35,928 nucleotides of DNA from Flavobacteriaceae bacterium (GTDB lineage: Bacteria > Bacteroidota > Bacteroidia > Flavobacteriales > Flavobacteriaceae), in NCBI GenBank assembly GCA_016649745.1, contig JAENXD010000005.1:1-35928 (forward strand), written 5' to 3'. Of the stretch, positions 1-7,355 are shown in pieces. Each line of letters opens with the position of its first letter. Position 1 is the stretch's first letter. A program made the position numbers and the translations under genes. The notes under the pieces are model-generated. The model was not told the origin of the DNA, ran no database searches, and saw only the letters and a program-made list of their open reading frames with translations.

Positions 1-2
1 AA

Positions 3-296
3 TATGTTGGAGAACAATATATGGGCAATGTTGACAACAAAAACTCAATATTGAAAAGCTATTTTGTGAACGATTTTAATGTTTCTTATGAAATTATTCC
101 GAAAAAAATAGTGAAATCAATTGTGTTAAGTGCCTTGGTGAGCAATATTTTTAATATAGAATATATTTCAAACGGTTATTATTACACTTATGATGATACT
201 TGGTCGGTTCCCGGGCAAACGATTACCTTAGATGGCGCTGGTTATTATCCGCAAGCCACAAGAAACTTTTTGGTTGGAGCTACTTTGAAGTTTTAA
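3..296 (+). CDS. TonB-dependent receptor, C-terminal fragment (5' end outside the window)
   Basis: Open frame continues to the window edge (YVGEQYMGNVDNKNSILKSYFVNDFNVSYEI...). Beta-barrel-like C-terminus ending NIFNIEYISNGYYYTYDD...YYPQATRNFLVGATLKF, typical of TonB-dependent outer membrane receptors. Confidence 0.85.
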   Translation, partial: YVGEQYMGNVDNKNSILKSYFVNDFNVSYEIIPKKIVKSIVLSALVSNIFNIEYISNGYYYTYDDTWSVPGQTITLDGAGYYPQATRNFLVGATLKF

Positions 297-334
297 ACAA
301 ATATAATCAGAATCCTGGATATCATTCGTAAACG

Positions 335-371
335 AAAAATCCTGAGTTAATAAATTACCTCAGGATTTTTC
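335..371 (+). terminator. Rho-independent terminator after the TonB receptor gene
   Basis: aaaaatcctgag-ttaataaattac-ctcaggattttt hairpin with U-rich tail. Confidence 0.8.
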
Positions 372-473
372 TGTTTAAAAAAGTTATTTACGTTATTCTT
401 ATGAAGTCATTCTGCAAGTTGCACAACTCACAAAAGATTTTGCTTTGTGCAAAACTGTGTTTGCGTCACCAAG

Positions 474-586
474 GGTTTAGGGTTATAATTTGTACGACGT
501 AAAAATCGGATATTTTTCCGGCGAAACAAATTGCTTGTTGAATGTTGTCGGTTTGTACTAAATTAGATTTGAGCATAAATTATATA
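474..586. repeat. Left copy (A) of a diverged ~115 bp intergenic repeat with imperfect hairpin and conserved GCATAAATTATATA end
   Basis: Aligns with 6431-6547. Last 14 nt identical (573-586 and 6534-6547). Inner inverted repeat aatttgt (487-493)/acaaatt (526-532) enclosing aaaaat-cggat-attttt. Confidence 0.6.
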
Positions 587-617
587 CAGCTTGGCAACTG
601 GCTTTTCTTTTCGTTTT

Positions 618-840
618 CTATTTGTCAATCGAAACTAAAACTTTTTCAATTCCGAGTGTTTGCCATTCTCCATTTCTGAATTCTGGTCTTGAACTTAAAT
701 TCCCTAAAACTCCCGAAGTTTCTTTAAATCTATTAGCATTCCAAACTTTTTGTTTAGATGTTCCGTTTTATAAAATGTGTAGTATCCTAATATAGGTTGA
801 CCTTTTTTCGGAATATTATTATTAATTTTTTTTATTATGA
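618..840 (-). pseudogene. Remnant of a hypothetical protein gene with a frameshift
   Basis: Minus-strand frames read ...NNNIPKKGQPILGYYTFYKTEHLNKKFG and then, one frame over, NANRFKETSGVLGNLSSRPEFRNGEWQTLGIEKVLVSIDK*. The frame change falls near 741-747. Confidence 0.45.
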
Positions 841-852
841 ACGTAGGTTCAC

Positions 853-860
853 TATCTTTG
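853..860 (+). promoter_or_regulatory. Bacteroidota -7 box TATCTTTG upstream of the DUF134 gene
   Basis: TATCTTTG matches TAnnTTTG, 15 nt before the ATG at 876. GAAC-gtag-GTTC inverted repeat at 839-850 just upstream. Confidence 0.55.
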
Positions 861-875
861 TGTAAAATTTGATAG

Positions 876-1283
876 ATGCCACGCTCAAAAAAGAAGAGAA
901 AAGTTAATAACCCACCGCAAATGCATGGATTTAAACCATTTGGAATTGCATTTTGTGATACAGCGCATGTAATCATGCAATATGAAGAATATGAAACGGT
1001 TAAATTGGTTATTTACGATAATCTTTCGCAAGACACAGCAGCTGAAAAGATGGAGGTTTCACGACCTACGCTTACCAGGATTTATAACAGTGCCTTAAAA
1101 AAAATTGGACAGGCATTTGTGCAAGGGAAATCGATCATCATTAAAGGTGGAGACTTCGAATTTGAAAAAGATTGGTACAAATGCAAAACATGTTTCAAAT
1201 TAATTGCTGGTATTGAAAATCACACAAAATGTGGTAATTGTCCTTCCTACAAAAAGGACGAATTAGTAAATTTAAACGAATGA
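876..1283 (+). CDS. DUF134 / UPF0251 family putative DNA-binding protein
   Basis: MPRSKKKRKVNNPPQMHGFKPFG start and a helix-turn-helix-like segment (YDNLSQDTAAEKMEVSRPTLTRIYNSALKKIGQAFVQGKSIIIKGG), characteristic of DUF134. C-terminal Cys pairs. Confidence 0.85.
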   Translation: MPRSKKKRKVNNPPQMHGFKPFGIAFCDTAHVIMQYEEYETVKLVIYDNLSQDTAAEKMEVSRPTLTRIYNSALKKIGQAFVQGKSIIIKGGDFEFEKDWYKCKTCFKLIAGIENHTKCGNCPSYKKDELVNLNE

Positions 1284-1286
1284 ATT

Positions 1287-1463
1287 ATGCCAAATTTAGA
1301 TCATAAAGGGCCTGAAAATTTAGGTCCAAAAACAGGAATGAAATTAGGAAAATGTCGAAAGACAAAATCGGATATTATTGAATATCCTGAAAACAGACCT
1401 TTTGGAAAAGGGAGACGAAAAAAATCAAATTATAGCAAGGTAATTAGATTAAATTTAAAATAA
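1287..1463 (+). CDS. DUF5320-like small protein (58 aa), not in the supplied ORF track
   Basis: ATG at 1287; MPNLDHKGPENLGPKTGMKLGKCRKTKSDIIEYPENRPFGKGRRKKSNYSKVIRLNLK*. GP.n.GP.TG...G.C pattern as in DUF5320 proteins. TAATG stop/start overlap with the next gene. Confidence 0.65.
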   Translation: MPNLDHKGPENLGPKTGMKLGKCRKTKSDIIEYPENRPFGKGRRKKSNYSKVIRLNLK

Positions 1464-1858
1464 TGAAAAAAATAGCAGTACCAATAACAAGAAATAATCA
1501 GATAGAAGATTATTTTGGGCGTTGTAAGTTTTATGAAATCTATACTTTCTCTAATAATAATGAAATTGTAGACTTACAATTGTTAGAGTCAGAGCAAGGT
1601 TGTGGATGTAAATCAAATATTGTTAGTATTTTAGCCAATGAAGGAGTAACATTTATGTTATCTGGTAATATTGGAGATAAGGCAATGAATAAATTAAATG
1701 ATGCAGACATTGGTGTAATACGAGGTTGTTCAGGTAATTCTGCAGACGTCATTTTAGAGTTTGTTGAAGACGAAATTTCTGATAGTGGAGTTAGTTGTTT
1801 GCAACATAATCAAAACCATAGAAGTGGTCATGACCATGTATGTAATCATAAGACCTAA
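1463..1858 (+). CDS. NifB/NifX-like (dinitrogenase iron-molybdenum cofactor family) protein with His/Cys-rich tail
   Basis: MKKIAVPITRNNQIEDYFGRCKFYEIYTF...EQGCGCKSNIVSILANEGVTFMLSGNIGDKAMNKLNDADIGVIRGCSGNSADVI fits the family. C-terminal CLQHNQNHRSGHDHVCNHKT. Confidence 0.85.
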   Translation: MKKIAVPITRNNQIEDYFGRCKFYEIYTFSNNNEIVDLQLLESEQGCGCKSNIVSILANEGVTFMLSGNIGDKAMNKLNDADIGVIRGCSGNSADVILEFVEDEISDSGVSCLQHNQNHRSGHDHVCNHKT

Positions 1859-1935
1859 TCCCAAAAACATAAGCGTCTATTTTAGTAATATTTATAGGTT
1901 TTTCTATTTGAATTTATAAAGTAAAAATTAAATCT

Positions 1936-2571
1936 ATGGCTACCAGAAATACAAATATTTTGGAAGGAGAACGGGTTAAACTTCCAACCAAATATGGTCA
2001 CTTTGAACTTATTCCATTTCAAGAAAAATTAAGGGGACTTGAACACATGGTATTGATTAAAGGGAGTTTTACATCAAATGATACAGTTCTTACACGAATT
2101 CACTCTGCATGTGCTACCGGAGATTTATTTGGCTCATTAAAATGCGATTGCGGAGAACAATTAATTCAAGCTATGAAAATAATTGAGAACATTGGAAATG
2201 GAATAATCGTGTATTTACAACAAGAAGGCAGGGGAATTGGGCTTATGAATAAAATCAAAGCTTATAAACTGCAAGAAGGTGGCATGGATACGGTAGAAGC
2301 TAATCTGGAATTAGGTTTTGCACCAGATGAGAGAGCATATCAAATAGGAGCTGAAATTCTTAATACCCTTGGCATAAAGAAAGTGAAATTGTTGACCAAT
2401 AATCCAGACAAAATTCTTGGATTGGAACAAAATGGGATACAGGTTGTTAAACGTATCCCGCTAATAATAAAATCAAACCCGTTCAATAAATATTATTTGA
2501 ACACAAAGGAAAACCGTATGGGACATTTACTTAATGAAGAAAAATCAGAAATTCGATGCTATGATAACTGA
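1936..2571 (+). CDS. ribA: GTP cyclohydrolase II (stand-alone RibA)
   Basis: TRIHSACATGDLFGSLKCDCGEQL (zinc site), YLQQEGRGIGLMNKIKAYKLQEGGMDTVEAN, LLTNNPDKI motifs. No DHBP synthase domain. Confidence 0.92.
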   Translation: MATRNTNILEGERVKLPTKYGHFELIPFQEKLRGLEHMVLIKGSFTSNDTVLTRIHSACATGDLFGSLKCDCGEQLIQAMKIIENIGNGIIVYLQQEGRGIGLMNKIKAYKLQEGGMDTVEANLELGFAPDERAYQIGAEILNTLGIKKVKLLTNNPDKILGLEQNGIQVVKRIPLIIKSNPFNKYYLNTKENRMGHLLNEEKSEIRCYDN

Positions 2572-2980
2572 CATATTTGAATTAAGGCCTCGTTACGGAG
2601 AGGTTGACCAAATGGGCTATGTGTATCATGCCAATTATGTTACCTATTGCCACCAAGCTCGTAACGAATTATTACGAAAATTAGGTATGGACGAAATTAA
2701 ACTTGAAAACAACCATATAATACTACCCGTAATTTCTTTTGAAATTAATTACAGAAAGCCTGCTCACTTTGATGAACTCATTACTGTAAAAACAACAATT
2801 AGAAAAGTGCCAAAGGTTCGTTTTAGTTTCGAATTTGAAATAAAAAATGAACAAAACACGCTTTTAAGTATAGCGAAATCTACTGTTGTTTTTGTAGATA
2901 GTAAGTCTCGTTTGCCAAAGAATATCCCTGATTTTATTGAGAACATATTTAAAACCAAGTTTAAAAGTGATATCACATGA
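2561..2980 (+). CDS. Hotdog-fold acyl-CoA thioesterase (YbgC/4HBT-like)
   Basis: RPRYGEVDQMGYVYHANYVTYCHQARNELLRKLG is the 4HBT/YbgC motif. The track starts at 2534; ATG 2561 overlapping the ribA stop (ATGATAACTGA) is the more plausible start. Confidence 0.85.
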   Translation: MITDIFELRPRYGEVDQMGYVYHANYVTYCHQARNELLRKLGMDEIKLENNHIILPVISFEINYRKPAHFDELITVKTTIRKVPKVRFSFEFEIKNEQNTLLSIAKSTVVFVDSKSRLPKNIPDFIENIFKTKFKSDIT

Positions 2981-3759
2981 AAATAACGATACTTACTGAA
3001 AATTGCGCAGGGGCTGGATTTCTTGCAGAACATGGGTTGTCTTATTTAATTGAACATGAAGGAGAAACCATTTTGTTCGATACGGGGCATACTGATGTCT
3101 TTATTAAAAACGCCTATACACTTGGTGTTGACATTCAAAAAGTAGTTGATATGGTTGTTCTAAGCCATGGACATTGGGACCATGGGGATGGACTACAGTA
3201 TATTGACAATAAAACTTTAATTGCCCATCCTGAAGTTTTTATCAAGCGATTCAGAAAGAAAGACAATTCAAATATCGGACTAAAACTAAGCAAAAGTGAA
3301 ATTTAACAAAAGTTTAAATTGATTCTCAATGAGGAACCTTATTATATTTCAGATAAAATGATTTTTCTGGGACAAATACCAAGACAAAATGATTTTGAGG
3401 CAAAAACAACTCATTTTTCAGATGAATCAGGTCAATCTGATTTTGTAATGGATGATTCAGCTATTGCTGTTATTCAGAATAACGAGCTAATAGTAATTAC
3501 AGGATGCTCCCACTCCGGTATTTGTAATATTATTGAGTATGCCATGAAACTAACGGGCATCAAAGATGTAAGAACCGTAATTGGTGGTTTTCATTTAAAG
3601 GAGAATAACCTGCAAACCCAGCAAACTATAAATTTTCTCATAAAAAAAGGTATCAATAAAATTTATCCATCGCATTGTACAGAGCTTCCTGCTCTTGTTG
3701 CTTTTTATGAAGATTTTAATACAGAACAATTAAAAACAGGAATGGTTTTAAATTTTTAA
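2977..3759 (+). pseudogene. COG1237-type metallo-beta-lactamase fold hydrolase, interrupted by an in-frame TAA at 3304-3306
   Basis: ORFs 2977-3306 and 3319-3759 share one frame and together make a single protein: AEHGLSYLIEHEGETILFDTG, VLSHGHWDHGDGL ... then GCSHSGICNIIEYAMKLTGIKDVRTVIGGFHL, IYPSHCTELPA. Confidence 0.75.
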
Positions 3760-3761
3760 AA

Positions 3762-4256
3762 ATGCAAACTAAACAAATAAACATAAATCCAATTGGGATA
3801 ATTCACACGCCATTTAATGATATTAAAGGCATGCCTATTCAACCTCTAGCCGCAAAGGGTGTCAAAGGTTATATTGAGTTATTCCCCGAATATACAGAGG
3901 GTTTAACCGATTTGGCGGAATTTTCATACATTACACTATTGTATCACTTGCATAAAATAAATGGCTACAATTTAATGGTAAAACCTTTCATGGATAATAA
4001 GGAACATGGAATATTTGCCACCAAATCACCCAAACGACCAAATGCAATAGGGCTTTCTACAGTTAAACTTTTAGGAATTGAAAACAATGTTATTCATATA
4101 GAAATGGTTGATATGTTGAATGGAACTCCCCTGATTGATATCAAACCGTTCTTTTCAAAGTTTGACAATAGAACAAACACTAAATCTGGATGGTTAGATA
4201 ATCAGGGAATTATTACTATTAAAGAACTTCGTTCTGATGAACGTTTTAAACTATAA
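3762..4256 (+). CDS. TrmO/TsaA (UPF0066) family SAM-dependent tRNA methyltransferase-like protein
   Basis: PIGIIHTPFNDIKGMPIQP...GYIELFPEYTEGLTDLAEFSYITLLYHLH...HGIFATKSPKRPNAIGLSTVKLLGIE...DMLNGTPLIDIKPF. Confidence 0.85.
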   Translation: MQTKQININPIGIIHTPFNDIKGMPIQPLAAKGVKGYIELFPEYTEGLTDLAEFSYITLLYHLHKINGYNLMVKPFMDNKEHGIFATKSPKRPNAIGLSTVKLLGIENNVIHIEMVDMLNGTPLIDIKPFFSKFDNRTNTKSGWLDNQGIITIKELRSDERFKL

Positions 4257-4261
4257 CACCT

Positions 4262-6334
4262 ATGACAAATAATATACTTATTGAAGATCAATATAAAAGA
4301 ACAAGTTTATTTGAAAAAGAAAATGTGAATTATCTGGTTCGCGTTTTAAAAAGATTTAATACCGTACCGAAGATTAATAACATAAATATTATTACCTCTA
4401 CAAGTGAACCTAATATATTTAAAATTGTACCTAACAAATCTATTATAATTGGTTCGTTATTTTTGAATCAACCAGTTTTAGCTTTAGTTTATCTAAGATA
4501 TGGTATTGAATGGCAACTTTGGTATAAAGCTTTGAATAGCGAAAAACATGATACTGTTTTATGCGATATTGCTGCGCTTGAAGTTACTCGAATATTTTAT
4601 AAATTATTACCTAAGGATGATAAAGAAAAATTAGAAAACCTTGATTATTTTTTAATTAATTGGATTAAAAATAATGAAGATATAAATGCTGCATCTTTAT
4701 TAAAATATGAAGCGTTACACGCTTTTCATGGATTAAAAAGTGTCAACAAAGTATTTAAACAATCTTGGAAACCTATTGTTGAAAATCTGGCAAAACCTAC
4801 TGAATATTTATTAATGGACGGTGGTGATCTTAGATTGAATATTGATGAAATTGAATTGTTAAATAAATATGGTTGTCGACCATTTCCAAGACCCGATGCA
4901 TTTACTTTTGCCTCATCGACTGCAACGAGCGTGTCAAATTTTGCTTTTGATAAAACAGACAAAGTTAGAAGTATCTTAATTAGAAATAGCTTGAAAAATG
5001 GTTTTAAAAATGCCACCATTGAGTTTTCTGAATTACTAAAAAATAACCTTAGAAAAATATTTAAATTAAATGATGAATGTCAAATAATTTTTTCCCCATC
5101 GGGTACCGATTCTGCACTTCAGATAGCAGCCATCACTCAAATTATTTCCAAGAAAGACATTACGCATGTTTTAGTGGCTTCTGATGAAACCGGGAGCGGT
5201 GTACCTGCAGCATTAAAAGGATGTCATTTTGAAAACACAACAGCTTTAAATTATTCGGTTAAAAAGGGCGATAAAATTGAAGGATTTAGAGATATTGATT
5301 TGATTAAAATTCCTTTTAGAGATGAAAATGGCGCATTAAAATCGCCCAGTCAATTAGATCAGGAAGTTTTTAATGCCATTTCTAAAACCAATGAACTAGG
5401 AAGGCATGTAGTATTGCATACTATGGATCAATCGAAATTAGGCTATCAATCTCCTAGTGAAAAAATGATGCGAAATTTGAATACACTCAACAATTTATCA
5501 ATACAAGTTATTGTAGATGCAGCACAACTTAGGTTAGACCCTACAGATATACAAAATTATTTAAATAAAGGATATATTGTTACCATAACAGGAAGTAAAT
5601 ACTTTACTGGCCCTCCCTATTCAGGAGCATTAATTTTGCCAGAAAGTGTTAGTAAATTAATCCATTCTGTAAAAAATACGTTGCCAAAGGGTTTAACCAA
5701 ATATTACCATCATTCCGATTGGCCAACTTTGTGGTTTTGTTCAAATGATTTATCCGATGGATATAATTACGGTTCTTATATGCGTTGGAACGCTGCCATA
5801 GTTGAAATGGATAGATACTACAAAACACCAATTCTATATAGAAATATGGGTATTGAAATGTTTTGCAATTTTGTTGAAGATTCTATAAAAGACGCCACTT
5901 TTTTAGAACCGCTTTGTGGTGATGAAACAAAAACGAACAGTTATAACAGTAAAGAATTCGGAATAAGAAATATTCGTACAATTTTCCCTTTTTTCATCCT
6001 TAAAAACAATGAAGTATTATCTATTGATAATGTAAAAAAGCTCTACACACTGTTGAATTCTGATATATCCGATCAATTTCAAGATTCTTCTTTGGAAATT
6101 ATTAGGCTTGCTGCTCAAAAATGCCATATAGGACAAGCCGTTAATGTGAAATATGGTAATGATATTGAAAGTGCTGTTTTAAGAATTAGTTTGGGTGCAA
6201 GGGTTATTTCTGAAAGTTGGGTTAACAGAGATATTAGCATCTATTTTAGAAATATAGAAATACAAATGAATCAAATTACTGTAATTATAAAAAAAATAGA
6301 ATTGATCCTCAGTAATCCCGAATTATTGAATTAA
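4262..6334 (+). CDS. PLP-dependent fold-type I protein, 690 aa, with ~190-aa uncharacterised N-terminal region
   Basis: SPSGTDSALQIAA (phosphate-binding loop), VIVDAAQLRLD (Asp for the pyridine N), TGSKYFTGPPYSGALILP (candidate Schiff-base Lys). No family recognised for the N-terminus. Confidence 0.7.
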   Translation: MTNNILIEDQYKRTSLFEKENVNYLVRVLKRFNTVPKINNINIITSTSEPNIFKIVPNKSIIIGSLFLNQPVLALVYLRYGIEWQLWYKALNSEKHDTVLCDIAALEVTRIFYKLLPKDDKEKLENLDYFLINWIKNNEDINAASLLKYEALHAFHGLKSVNKVFKQSWKPIVENLAKPTEYLLMDGGDLRLNIDEIELLNKYGCRPFPRPDAFTFASSTATSVSNFAFDKTDKVRSILIRNSLKNGFKNATIEFSELLKNNLRKIFKLNDECQIIFSPSGTDSALQIAAITQIISKKDITHVLVASDETGSGVPAALKGCHFENTTALNYSVKKGDKIEGFRDIDLIKIPFRDENGALKSPSQLDQEVFNAISKTNELGRHVVLHTMDQSKLGYQSPSEKMMRNLNTLNNLSIQVIVDAAQLRLDPTDIQNYLNKGYIVTITGSKYFTGPPYSGALILPESVSKLIHSVKNTLPKGLTKYYHHSDWPTLWFCSNDLSDGYNYGSYMRWNAAIVEMDRYYKTPILYRNMGIEMFCNFVEDSIKDATFLEPLCGDETKTNSYNSKEFGIRNIRTIFPFFILKNNEVLSIDNVKKLYTLLNSDISDQFQDSSLEIIRLAAQKCHIGQAVNVKYGNDIESAVLRISLGARVISESWVNRDISIYFRNIEIQMNQITVIIKKIELILSNPELLN

Positions 6335-6430
6335 AATAAGAGGTTAAAAAAAAATACTGTATTATTTGGGCTTAAAATTGACTGATTAAAAATACACAAA
6401 CTTTAGGAAATTACCATTTTCAGTTTGTTG

Positions 6431-6547
6431 CCAACATGTTTGTATAATGATTTGGGCGAGCTAAAGACCTGAGATTTCTCGTACATAACAAATTTTTATT
6501 GAATGTTTGTGTTTTGTATTAGTTCAAATTAAAGCATAAATTATATA
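6431..6547. repeat. Right copy (B) of the diverged ~115 bp intergenic repeat
   Basis: Same orientation as 474-586. Identical 14-nt end GCATAAATTATATA; tttgtataatg...cataacaaa imperfect inverted repeat. Confidence 0.6.
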
Positions 6548-7023
6548 GGTAAAACAGTATTTTGAACTTTATTAAATAGTTCAGGATATTTTGATTTAAT
6601 TGAAAGGTTAGATTTCCCTGAAATTCGAATATCAATATCATCAAGTTTAGCAAGTTTCCATTCATTTGTTGGTTCGGCGTCTAAAAACTTCACAACACTT
6701 GCGATTCTTTGTAAGCCATCAATAACAAATCTTTCTTGTGTTTTATAATCAAGACTTATACATAAACTTGGAATAGGTAATTGTTTAACAAGTGAATCAA
6801 CAAGTCTGGTTTGCATAGCATTTGACCAAACTATTTCTCTTTGAAAGTATGGTTGAATCTCTAGTTGATTTTCTTTATACATTCTTAGCAAATCCGCGCA
6901 AGAACGTAGTTCATTATATGCAACTATATCAATAGGAGGTACTTCATTAAAATCATCACTTTCTTCTAATTCTTACTCTAATTTTATTAAATCTTCATCT
7001 AATTCAAAAATGTTATTTGTCAT
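6541..7023 (-). pseudogene. DUF262 (ParB-like/GmrSD N-terminal) protein, truncated and interrupted
   Basis: YFQREIVWSNAMQTRLVDSLVKQLPIPSLCISLDYKTQERFVIDGLQRIASVVKFL is DUF262-like. In-frame upstream part from ATG 7023 reads MTNNIFELDEDLIKLE*ELEESDDFNEVPPIDIVAYNELRSCADLLRMYK with TAA at 6973-6975. 3' end runs into repeat B. Confidence 0.75.
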
Positions 7024-7355
7024 TTCCTTTCTTTTTTTATATTATGTCCAACTTCGGGATATCCCATACTTAATAACTTTTATTTGACTTTTATTATAAC
7101 TAATTCTTCATTTGTATCTATAACTCCCATAGAAGTATTTACATCAACCAAAACTTAATTATCCCTTTAAGAATGTCCGCCTACAACAATTTTCATCACT
7201 TTTAGGTTTAATTTAAAAAAATTATACACTTGAAATATGAAAAACCTCCTCATAAAACGTACTAATCTTGTAGGTTCCGTAGCATACGATAAATTGCTGT
7301 ATGGAATTGTTTTTTCCTTAATTGTTTCCATTGATTTAGTTTATTTTTTAATTCG

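Noticed and set aside
704-976. Minus-strand ORF of 90 aa in the ORF track
   Set aside because: Its 5' half is antisense to the well-supported DUF134 gene; only the 3' part (about 704-840) looks like a genuine gene remnant, reported separately.
3304-6975. Possible reassignment of TAA as a sense codon, suggested by in-frame TAA in two genes
   Set aside because: Many intact genes in the window end in TAA at family-appropriate positions; two local nonsense changes or sequence errors are far simpler.
7030-7200. Minus-strand protein-like fragments (MKIVVGGHS*, VLVDVNTSMGVIDTNEELVIIKVK*)
   Set aside because: Possible debris of another decayed accessory gene, but too short and broken to identify.
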